NCBI GenBank assembly: GCA_035361075.1
Contig: DAOSBX010000023.1
Coordinates: 1 to 13,809, forward strand
Length of the DNA: 13,809 nucleotides
Source of the DNA: Candidatus Hydrogenedens sp.
Lineage (GTDB): Bacteria > Hydrogenedentota > Hydrogenedentia > Hydrogenedentales > Hydrogenedentaceae
Direction: 5' to 3'
Below, piece after piece: positions 7,185 through 13,809 of this stretch. The notes beneath the pieces were generated by a model. The model did not search any database and was not told where the DNA came from. It saw only the letters and a program-made list of their open reading frames with translations. The first letter of the stretch is position 1; every line of letters begins with the position of its first letter. Both the position numbers and the translations under genes were made by a program.

Positions 7185-7688
7185 TTGGACTCACTTAGTG
7201 AAGTATCATCTACAAGCATTAGCAAGGTATTTCAAAAATATCCTACAAATAGAAGCAGTATCATCCCGTTACTTCAAGAGGTTCAAGAACAGTTGGGCTA
7301 TATTCCAGCCTCTGCTGTCGACGAAATGGCGGTCTATCTCGGTGTATCAGCAACAGAAATATATGGAGTTGCCTCTTTTTATACACAATTTAAGTTTACA
7401 CCCCCTGGAAAGTATATCATCCAAATTTGTCAAGGGACCGCATGTCATGTTCGAGCCTCCTCAGTTGTCCTCGAAGCGATACGAGAAGAATTAAATATTG
7501 AGCCAGGCCAGACAACAAAGGATGGTTTATTTACATTAGAACGAGTGGCATGTGTTGGCTGTTGTGCCTTAGCCCCAGTAATGGTTGTTAATGGAAAAGT
7601 TTATGCACAAATGACACAGGATAAAGTTCATAACGTATTAAAAGAATATTATGAAAAAGAAACAAATCATGCGGGTGATAAAAAATGA
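7185..7688 (+). CDS. NuoE/HydC-like [2Fe-2S] thioredoxin-fold subunit
   Basis: 167 residues, the usual size of the 24-kDa (NuoE) family. An N-terminal helical bundle (residues 10-60, IIPLLQEVQEQLGYIP, AVYLGVSATEIYGVASFY) leads to a thioredoxin-like domain whose four cluster ligands are all present: C82-x4-C87 (CQGTAC) and C123-x3-C127 (CVGCC). In HydABC, Stn and complex I this subunit binds the NuoF-like partner and carries one [2Fe-2S] cluster in the cytoplasm. It is the first gene of the redox operon; its stop overlaps the next start by 4 bases (ATGA), the mark of coupled translation of two subunits that pack together. The start is TTG, chosen from its ribosome-binding site and the in-frame stop just upstream. 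In this context it is the counterpart of HydC of HydABC-type complexes rather than of membrane complex I, since no nuoA, H, J-N genes follow. Confidence 0.93.
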   Translation: MDSLSEVSSTSISKVFQKYPTNRSSIIPLLQEVQEQLGYIPASAVDEMAVYLGVSATEIYGVASFYTQFKFTPPGKYIIQICQGTACHVRASSVVLEAIREELNIEPGQTTKDGLFTLERVACVGCCALAPVMVVNGKVYAQMTQDKVHNVLKEYYEKETNHAGDKK

Positions 7689-9607
7689 GTGCTAATGATA
7701 CAATGGAAATCTTATATGAACGAGCTCAACAAGAATGGGAGAAAATAGAAAAAAATAAGGTGCCAGTAATTTATGTGGGTTCGGCGACATGTGGCCGTGC
7801 CGCGGGTGCCTTAGAGACCGAGCAAGTGATAAAAGAAGTCCTACAAGAGAATAGCAAAGAAGCGATATTTATTGAAGTAGGGTGTATGGGTCCCTGTGCC
7901 TTCGAACCGATTATTATGGTTCAACCACCGTCTGGTGTACCTATTTGCTATGGACCCGTGAAACCGCAGGAAGCGAAAGAATTTGCAAACCTTGTGGTGT
8001 TGGAAGAAAAAAACTGGGAAGAAAAACTTTTAGGTGTAATGAGCCCAGATGCATACAAAAATTTGCCACCCATTACCGCACATCCGATGTTATCACGTCA
8101 GGTGCGAAATATCCTGCGGAACTGCGGATTAATTGACCCAGAGAATTTTTATCATTATCTGGCTCAAGATGGATACCGTGGTTTCTTAAAGGCGTTATCT
8201 ATAGGCCCCGATAATGTATTAGAGCAAGTAAAAAAGTCCGGATTACGTGGTCGTGGTGGAGCAGGTTTCCCAACATGGCGAAAATGGAGTTTCTGTCGCG
8301 AAGCTCCCGGAAATGAAAAATATTTGATTTGTAACGCCGATGAAGGTGACCCTGGAGCCTTTATGAACCGTTCTGTGCTGGAAGGTGACCCACATTCAGT
8401 GCTCGAAGGAATGCTTATTGCAGGATATACAATAGGCGCCAATCATGGATATGTTTATTGTCGTGCCGAATATCCATTAGCGATACACCGCCTTGAAATC
8501 GCCATAAAGCAATTATATGATTATGGATTATTAGGCAAGAATATCTTAGGCACAGGTTTTTCATTTGATATAACAATTAAAAAAGGGGCGGGTGCTTTTG
8601 TCTGTGGTGAAGAAACCGCTTTGATTGCTTCAATTGAGGGTAGCCGTGGTATGCCAAGACCAAGACCACCTTTCCCTGCCATCAGCGGTCTATGGGGTAA
8701 ACCAACGGTTATTCAAAATGTAGAAACACTGGCAAATCTATCACTCATACTCCATCGCGGAGCCGAATGGTACATCCAGTTCGGAAATGAAAACAGCAAA
8801 GGAACAAAAACGTTTGCATTAGCAGGAAAAGTAAAACGAACAGGATTGGTGGAGATACCCTTAGGAATCCAATTGCGGGATGTTATTTTTGAAATTGGTG
8901 GTGGTATCCTGAATGACAAAGAAGTAAAGGCTGTCCAGACTGGAGGTCCTTCTGGTGGTTGTATCCCGGCAGAAATGTTAGACCTGCCCGTAGATTACGA
9001 ATCGTTAACAAAAGCAGGAAGTATCATGGGTTCAGGCGGAATGATTGTCTTAGATGAAGACAATTGCATGGTAGACATCGCACGATACTTCCTTTCTTTT
9101 ACGCAAGCGGAATCCTGTGGTAAATGTACCCCATGCCGAGTAGGAACACGGGCAATGTTAGGGATTTTAGAGCGGATTTGCGCAGGGAAAGGTGAATTGA
9201 TAGATATTATCCGTTTGGAAACATTGGCTCAGACTGTTAAGCAAGGTTCATTATGTGGGTTAGGACAAACAGCACCGAACCCTGTGCTATCTACACTCAA
9301 ATATTTTCGTCATGAATATGAAGAGCATATCAAAACGAAAGAATGCCGAGCATTTGTTTGCAGTGCATTGATTTCGTACCATGTAGACCCCGAACGATGT
9401 GCTGGTTGCACCATGTGTGCCAAAGCGTGCCCTGTTCAAGCTATCTCAGGAAAGCGAAAAGAACCTCATGTGATTCACCAGGAAAAATGTATCCGTTGTG
9501 GACAATGCTTACGTGTTTGTCCCACAATATATTCGGCTGTTTATCGTAGAAGTGGTTCCCGTGTTCGTTATGAACCAATTAAAGAACGAAAGAAGAAAAC
9601 AGAATAA
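7685..9607 (+). CDS. NuoF/HydB-like NAD(H)-FMN subunit with extra ferredoxin domain
   Basis: 640 residues in the HydB/HndC domain order. Residues 20-105 are a thioredoxin-like domain with only three cysteines (C36, C67, C71). Then comes the NuoF flavoprotein core: FMN/NADH-binding GRGGAGFPTWRKW (189-201), NADEGDPGAF (217-226) and KGAGAFVCGEETALIASIEG (300-319). A SLBB-like part follows, then the [4Fe-4S] site C478-x2-C481-x2-C484 with C524, and a C-terminal two-cluster ferredoxin (C572, C575, C578, C582 and C602, C605, C608, C612). The last domain is absent from complex I NuoF but typical of bifurcating HydB-like subunits. The protein should oxidise or reduce NAD(H) at FMN and pass electrons to NuoE and the NuoG-like partner. 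ATG at 7685 overlaps the previous stop by 4 bases, with GGGTGA about 6 bases before it. Cytoplasmic; assignment is secure, while bifurcation itself is inferred. Confidence 0.95.
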   Translation: MSANDTMEILYERAQQEWEKIEKNKVPVIYVGSATCGRAAGALETEQVIKEVLQENSKEAIFIEVGCMGPCAFEPIIMVQPPSGVPICYGPVKPQEAKEFANLVVLEEKNWEEKLLGVMSPDAYKNLPPITAHPMLSRQVRNILRNCGLIDPENFYHYLAQDGYRGFLKALSIGPDNVLEQVKKSGLRGRGGAGFPTWRKWSFCREAPGNEKYLICNADEGDPGAFMNRSVLEGDPHSVLEGMLIAGYTIGANHGYVYCRAEYPLAIHRLEIAIKQLYDYGLLGKNILGTGFSFDITIKKGAGAFVCGEETALIASIEGSRGMPRPRPPFPAISGLWGKPTVIQNVETLANLSLILHRGAEWYIQFGNENSKGTKTFALAGKVKRTGLVEIPLGIQLRDVIFEIGGGILNDKEVKAVQTGGPSGGCIPAEMLDLPVDYESLTKAGSIMGSGGMIVLDEDNCMVDIARYFLSFTQAESCGKCTPCRVGTRAMLGILERICAGKGELIDIIRLETLAQTVKQGSLCGLGQTAPNPVLSTLKYFRHEYEEHIKTKECRAFVCSALISYHVDPERCAGCTMCAKACPVQAISGKRKEPHVIHQEKCIRCGQCLRVCPTIYSAVYRRSGSRVRYEPIKERKKKTE

Positions 9608-9622
9608 TTTGTTATAAATAAT

Positions 9623-9632
9623 AAAGAGGTGA
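9623..9632 (+). promoter_or_regulatory. Ribosome-binding site supporting the GTG start at 9640
   Basis: AAAGAGGTGA is close to the full anti-Shine-Dalgarno complement. GTG at 9640 is 7 bases after it, while the in-frame TTG at 9634 is only 1 base away and too close. The GTG start also makes the protein begin directly at the first strand of its ferredoxin domain. Confidence 0.65.
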
Positions 9633-9639
9633 GTTGAAC

Positions 9640-12171
9640 GTGAATGTAGTTATTGATGGAAAAACGATAGAGGCGATACCAGGCGAAACAATATTAGAAT
9701 GTGCCCTTCGGAACGGTATCTCCATTCCACATCTATGTACTCATCCCGCATTACCTCCATTTGGAGCATGTCGAATTTGTATCGTTGAAGTTGAAGGAAT
9801 GCGTGGCTATCCAACGTCCTGTTCCACACCAGTCACAGAAGGAATGATTATCCGTACCCAGTCTGATACATTAAAAGCTTTACGTAGAAATATTCTGGGA
9901 CTAATGATGTTAGAACATCCCAGTGCCTGTTTAGTGTGCGAACGACGTGAACTTTGTGACCGTTACCGACCTCGTTCTGAAAAAGTAGGAGCAACCACAG
10001 GCTGTCATACTTGTAATAATAAAGAGGTATGTGAAGTGCGTTCCCTCTCTGCAGATTTAAATCTTGCAGAGATTATGGTTGCCCCCCAATATCATTATAA
10101 ACCCATCGAGCGGTCAGAACCTTTTATTGACCGCGACTTAAATTTGTGCATTCTTTGTGGTCGTTGTGTGCGAATATGCAAGTTACATCAAGGACATGCA
10201 GTTATTGATTTTATACATCGGGGCAGTCAAACACACATTGGTCAGGCGTTTGGAAGAAATCTTCATGAGGCTGGTTGTACCTTCTGCGGCTCATGTGTTG
10301 ATGTATGCCCTACAGGAACATTATCAGACCGCTATGCTAAATGGTTCGGACGACCCGATACAATGATAGAAACAACCTGTATTTATTGCGACGAAGCATG
10401 TGCTCTGGCTGTTTACTCCGTGAACCAGAAAGCGGTTACTGTCAAAGGATTGTATGACCATATACCAATTTGCGTTTTAGGACGTTTCGCAATCCCTGAA
10501 TTTTTAAACAGCCCAGAGCGGTTACGAACGCCACAAATACGAGTAAACAAAGTTTTACGTCCTGTCACTCATGAAGAAACGATTCAGCGATGTGCCGAAC
10601 TCCTTCGCAATTATACAGGCAATTCCTTTGCCTTCGTTTGTGACACATGTAGCACATTGGAAGACCGATTTGTCTTTAAAAAATTTACTCAGGAGATTAT
10701 GAAATCCCCCTATTACTTTGAGATTATCCCAGATAAAAAGGGCTATGCCACCCTTCAAAATATACCATCAGAAGTAAAAGCTATCATCACAACAGGACCA
10801 TTTATACCACAAGAACTCCGCAATCAGTTTGAAGTTGTAATTGCATTAGACATTTTTCCGTCAGATTGGACAAAGTCTGCAGATGTGATTTATCCAGTGG
10901 GTGTTTTTGCTGAGGTCTCTGGAACTGTTCTTGATAAAAGCAATTACCCACGTCCCTTAGTTAAAGCATGCAATCCACCAGGAGAGGCACGTCCAGAGTG
11001 GGAAGTAATCCAATCGATAGCCGAAATACTTTCCCCAGAATTATGGGAACATTTTGAACACGTTGGCAATATCACTCACACATTAGAATTAGAACACGCT
11101 GGACTAAATTCTCAACGTAAAGAGCCCCCTTCTCCATCACAAAAATTAAGTGAACGTCGTGAATGGTTTAAAGGACACCGAATTGAAAACCATGTATCAG
11201 GGTTAGTATCCATCAGAGCATTTGAAGAAGGAAAGGATATTGAAATAAAAAAACCAGAATCTGTTCCTGAGGAAGTAGATAATCGCGAAAAGCCTTTCGT
11301 CGTCCTATCTCGCAGAGAGCTTGTTCCAAACACGTACGAATTTGTTATTTATGCCCCAACAATAGCCCGGAAAGCATTACCGGGACAGTTCGTCATTGTG
11401 ATGGTAGATGAAAATTCCGAGCGTATCCCTTATACATTAAGTGATTGGAATGAAGAAAAAGGAACAATCACATTAGTTGTTCAAGAAAAGGGCTTATCCA
11501 GTCGCAAAATGATATCTGTACCTCAAGGAAAAGCATTGGCTCATGTGGTTGGTCCCTTAGGTACCGCATTCGAAGTAAAACAATATGGAACAGTGGTGCT
11601 ATTAGGCGGTTGTTATGGTATTGGTGCCATCGTAAGACTATCACGAGCCTTAAGAGAACAAGGAAATGAAGTTATTACAATTGCAGAAGCACGAAGTCAC
11701 TACCTGGCATATTATCAAAATGAACTTATTCAGGTAAGTAACCAATTTATCCAAACAACTATCGATGGTTCCTTAGGTGAAAAGGGACATGCCATTGACG
11801 CTTTGAAACGAATGCTGGCTAATGGCAAACATATAGACCTGGTTGTTGCAGTTGGTTGTCCATTTATGATGATGGTAACCGCAGAAGAAACCCGAACTAC
11901 GGACGTTAAAGTCCTTTGTGCTTTAAATCCAATTATGTTGGACGGTACTGGAATGTGTGGAGCCTGCCGTATCAGTGTCAATGGACAAACTCGTTTTGCA
12001 TGCGTTGATGGCCCGTTTTTCGATGCACATCAAGTTGATTGGGACGAAGTTCGAGACCGACGTGAAGCATATAGTAATGAAGAAATTCAAGCAGTTAGTT
12101 ATACTATGCCTACAGAGACTGTCTACGGAGAACAACGACATCATCATTGTTCGTGTATGGAAAGAGGTTAA
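9640..12171 (+). CDS. NuoG-like Fe-S scaffold fused to NfnA-like FAD/[2Fe-2S] module
   Basis: 843 residues from GTG 9640 (a TTG start at 9634 would add two). Modules in order: plant-type [2Fe-2S] ferredoxin, C33-x10-C44-x2-C47-x13-C61; NuoG His-Cys site H93-x3-C97-x2-C100-x5-C106, followed by a second C-x2-C-x5-C (C122, C125, C131); two [4Fe-4S] sites (C170, C173, C176, C180 and C213, C216, C219, C223); a molybdopterin-family [4Fe-4S] domain (C247, C250, C254, C278); a shortened molybdopterin-like domain (about 285-470) with no recognisable active site; and a charged linker (about 490-550). Residues 551-843 are NfnA-like: FAD motif RIPYTL (595-600), nucleotide-binding GGCYGIGAI (656-664), and the Nfn/SudB-type [2Fe-2S] site D768, C773, C776, C788. 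The chain thus joins the HydBC-like side to the NfnB-like side. The NuoG and NfnA identities are firm; this fusion is unusual and its reaction is inferred. Confidence 0.92.
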   Translation: MNVVIDGKTIEAIPGETILECALRNGISIPHLCTHPALPPFGACRICIVEVEGMRGYPTSCSTPVTEGMIIRTQSDTLKALRRNILGLMMLEHPSACLVCERRELCDRYRPRSEKVGATTGCHTCNNKEVCEVRSLSADLNLAEIMVAPQYHYKPIERSEPFIDRDLNLCILCGRCVRICKLHQGHAVIDFIHRGSQTHIGQAFGRNLHEAGCTFCGSCVDVCPTGTLSDRYAKWFGRPDTMIETTCIYCDEACALAVYSVNQKAVTVKGLYDHIPICVLGRFAIPEFLNSPERLRTPQIRVNKVLRPVTHEETIQRCAELLRNYTGNSFAFVCDTCSTLEDRFVFKKFTQEIMKSPYYFEIIPDKKGYATLQNIPSEVKAIITTGPFIPQELRNQFEVVIALDIFPSDWTKSADVIYPVGVFAEVSGTVLDKSNYPRPLVKACNPPGEARPEWEVIQSIAEILSPELWEHFEHVGNITHTLELEHAGLNSQRKEPPSPSQKLSERREWFKGHRIENHVSGLVSIRAFEEGKDIEIKKPESVPEEVDNREKPFVVLSRRELVPNTYEFVIYAPTIARKALPGQFVIVMVDENSERIPYTLSDWNEEKGTITLVVQEKGLSSRKMISVPQGKALAHVVGPLGTAFEVKQYGTVVLLGGCYGIGAIVRLSRALREQGNEVITIAEARSHYLAYYQNELIQVSNQFIQTTIDGSLGEKGHAIDALKRMLANGKHIDLVVAVGCPFMMMVTAEETRTTDVKVLCALNPIMLDGTGMCGACRISVNGQTRFACVDGPFFDAHQVDWDEVRDRREAYSNEEIQAVSYTMPTETVYGEQRHHHCSCMERG

Positions 12172-12175
12172 AAAA

Positions 12176-13645
12176 ATGGCAACACCAGAAAATTCAGAAG
12201 TAAAACCCACAACCGAAACACCTGCTCCCGAAGGGAAGCCTAAAAAAGGTGCAAAAATCCCACGTCAACCTATGCCTGAACAAGCACCACAGGATAGGGC
12301 ACATAACTTCGACGAAGTTCCTTATGGCTATACACCAGAGTTGGCAATGGCAGAAGCATCTCGTTGCCTTGATTGTAAAAAACCCGGTTGTGTAGAAGGA
12401 TGTCCAGTTCATATTGATATTCCCGGATTTATACGACTTATCCGTGAAGGTAAATTCATAGAAGCAGCACAGCACATAAAGAAGCAAAATGCCTTGCCCG
12501 CTGTCTGTGGACGTGTATGCCCACAGGAAGAACAATGTGAGAGCCGTTGTATTTTAGCGGTAAAGGGCGAATCAGTTGCCATAGGTCGTTTGGAACGGTT
12601 TTCAGCAGACTTCGAACGAGCCAGTGGACAAATACAATTGCCAGAATTACCACCTAAAACTGGCAAAAAAGTCGCTGTGGTCGGTGCCGGACCCGCAGGA
12701 TTAACCGTTGCCGGAGACTTAATCAAATTAGGTCATGAAGTAACAGTATTTGAAGCCTTGCATGAACCCGGTGGTGTGTTGATGTATGGTATCCCAGAAT
12801 TCCGCTTACCCAAGGAGATAGTCCGAGCAGAGGTCGAATATTTGAAACGATTGGGTGTCGAATTTGTGATGGATTTTGTTGTAGGTCGTAATTGCACAAT
12901 TCGCGAATTATTCGAAGAAGAAGGTTACCATGCTATCTTTATTGGGACAGGTGCAGGCCTTCCATCATTTATGGGGATTCCTGGTGAAAATTTAGTCGGT
13001 GTTTACTCTGCTAACGAATATTTAACCCGCTCAAATCTAATGAAAGCCTATCTCTTCCCAAAATACGATACACCACCAATTAAACGAAACAAGGTAGCTG
13101 TAATTGGTGGAGGAAATGTAGCGATGGATTCCGCACGAACAGCATTACGGCTTGGCGGTGATGTGACTATCGTTTACCGCCGTGCACGTGAACAAATGCC
13201 AGCTCGTGCTGAGGAAATCCACCATGCAGAGGAAGAAGGCGTAAAAATGATGTTACTAACCAATCCTGTTCGTATTTTGGGTGACGAACGACATCGCGTT
13301 ATTGGAATGGAGTGTATCCGAATGGAATTAGGTGAACCCGATGCTTCCGGAAGACGTCGTCCTGTACCTGTGCCAGGTTCAGAATTCCGCCTCGATGTGG
13401 ATACAGTAATTATCGCCATCGGAAACCAGCCTAACCCTCTTATACCTCAATCCATGCCTGAGCTAAGCACAACAAAACACGGAACTCTTATTGTCGACCC
13501 CGAAACAATGATGACTTCTGTTCCTGGTATATTTGCTGGTGGCGATATTGTCTCCGGAGCAGCCACAGTTATCAGTGCTATGGGTCAAGCAAGAACTGCC
13601 GCATCTGCCATCCATCGCTATTTAATGAATCAAAAATCCACCTAA
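12176..13645 (+). CDS. NfnB/GltD-like FAD-NADPH subunit
   Basis: 489 residues. After a Pro/Lys-rich N-terminal extension of about 40 residues comes the dihydroprymidine-dehydrogenase-type Fe-S domain with eight cysteines for two [4Fe-4S] clusters: C64, C67, C72, C76 and C111, C115, C121, C125. Two Rossmann folds follow: FAD-binding VVGAGPAGL (168-176) and NADP-binding VIGGGNVAMDSA (309-320), with YRRAREQMPAR (334-344), whose arginines favour the 2'-phosphate of NADP(H). The closing FAD motif is GIFAGGDIVSGAATVI. This is the pattern of NfnB, SudA and GltD. It starts at ATG 12176, 4 bases after the previous stop, with AAAGAGG about 8 bases upstream. An upstream extension of the same open frame to 11957 only re-reads the NfnA-like C-terminus and is rejected. 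As neighbour of an NfnA-like module it should form an NfnAB-like pair, exchanging electrons with NADP(H). Confidence 0.95.
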   Translation: MATPENSEVKPTTETPAPEGKPKKGAKIPRQPMPEQAPQDRAHNFDEVPYGYTPELAMAEASRCLDCKKPGCVEGCPVHIDIPGFIRLIREGKFIEAAQHIKKQNALPAVCGRVCPQEEQCESRCILAVKGESVAIGRLERFSADFERASGQIQLPELPPKTGKKVAVVGAGPAGLTVAGDLIKLGHEVTVFEALHEPGGVLMYGIPEFRLPKEIVRAEVEYLKRLGVEFVMDFVVGRNCTIRELFEEEGYHAIFIGTGAGLPSFMGIPGENLVGVYSANEYLTRSNLMKAYLFPKYDTPPIKRNKVAVIGGGNVAMDSARTALRLGGDVTIVYRRAREQMPARAEEIHHAEEEGVKMMLLTNPVRILGDERHRVIGMECIRMELGEPDASGRRRPVPVPGSEFRLDVDTVIIAIGNQPNPLIPQSMPELSTTKHGTLIVDPETMMTSVPGIFAGGDIVSGAATVISAMGQARTAASAIHRYLMNQKST

Positions 13646-13809
13646 TCTACATAACTCGTTCGACCAATCCATCTTCCATCCATCTTCAAAAAAATAAATA
13701 TCTAAATCCTCCCTATAATTCTCATTATTTTTACCGAATGATAGGATTAAAAAACTAATTGATTGCCTATGTTCTATCCTTTTTATAAATTATTAATTTG
13801 TTAAAATTA
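13646..13809 (+). other. AT-rich non-coding tail after the redox operon
   Basis: 164 bases without a gene. Two tandem copies of ATCCATCTTC occur at 13667-13676 and 13678-13687 (11-bp period). A weak hairpin could form between AGGAT (13743-13747) and ATCCT (13776-13780), followed by TTTTTATAAATTATTAATTTG; the 5-bp stem is too short for confidence. An alternative pairing ATAGG/CCTAT (13741-13745 with 13766-13770) competes with it. The operon terminator is probably here or just past the edge. Confidence 0.3.

Noticed and set aside
7185..12171. Electron-bifurcating [FeFe]-hydrogenase (HydABC)
   Set aside because: The large subunit has no H-cluster motifs after its ferredoxin part; molybdopterin-like and NfnA-like sequence stands there instead.
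11957..12175. Longer N-terminus for the NfnB-like protein (open frame back to 11957)
   Set aside because: It re-reads the conserved NfnA [2Fe-2S] coding region in another frame; ATG 12176 has its own ribosome-binding site and fits the family.
7185..13645. Respiratory complex I operon
   Set aside because: No membrane-arm subunits (NuoA, H, J-N) and no NuoB-D are present; the downstream gene is NfnB-like.
1..13809. tRNA, rRNA, CRISPR array, insertion sequence or phage features
   Set aside because: Reading both strands by eye I saw no repeat-spacer array, terminal inverted repeats, transposase, integrase, rRNA segment or tRNA-like clover-leaf in the intergenic regions.

Overview
The window looks like chromosomal DNA from an AT-rich, probably anaerobic bacterium. 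The genes are dense and operonic, the code is standard, TTG and GTG starts sit behind good Shine-Dalgarno sequences, and the main operon carries many iron-sulfur and flavin modules of the kind used in fermentative or acetogen-like NAD(P)/ferredoxin metabolism. The left operon type (an ABC ATPase, a permease fused to a GldG-like domain, and a DUF4340 protein) is familiar from PVC-group and other deeply branching Gram-negative bacteria. That placement is an impression only: there is no rRNA or other marker gene here.

Layout. Positions 1-4283 (minus strand) hold a three-gene ABC-2 export operon, transcribed from about 4430 leftward: a GldA-like ATPase (3306-4283), a GldF-GldG fusion (788-3313) and a DUF4340 lipoprotein-like or anchored protein that runs off the left edge (1-710). 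Positions 4284-4720 form a 437-base divergent control region with a 13-bp hairpin in the ABC leader. Position 4721-6106 (plus) encodes an unrecognised glycine-rich polytopic membrane protein with an internal repeat. It converges on, and overlaps by 95 bp, a PAP2-superfamily membrane protein (6012-6941, minus). Between this gene and the redox operon lies a 48-bp symmetrical element with a TATAAT hexamer facing outward on each side (7070-7117).

Positions 7185-13645 (plus) form a tight four-gene redox operon: a NuoE/HydC-like subunit, a NuoF/HydB-like subunit, a large protein that fuses a NuoG-like iron-sulfur scaffold to an NfnA-like FAD/[2Fe-2S] module, and an NfnB/GltD-like FAD-NADPH subunit. 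Read together, they encode a soluble complex in which an NAD(H)-reactive HydBC-type module and an NADP(H)-reactive NfnAB-type module are wired through one covalent scaffold. There is no hydrogenase H-cluster domain and no usable molybdopterin active site. The likely job is ferredoxin-linked NADH/NADPH transhydrogenation (electron bifurcation or confurcation).

The closest characterised relative I know is the Stn transhydrogenase of Sporomusa ovata, in which StnC joins a NuoG-like part to a GltD/NfnB-like part. Here NuoG is instead fused to NfnA and NfnB is separate, so this is a different arrangement of the same modules and the most interesting item in the window. Positions 13646-13809 are AT-rich and non-coding.
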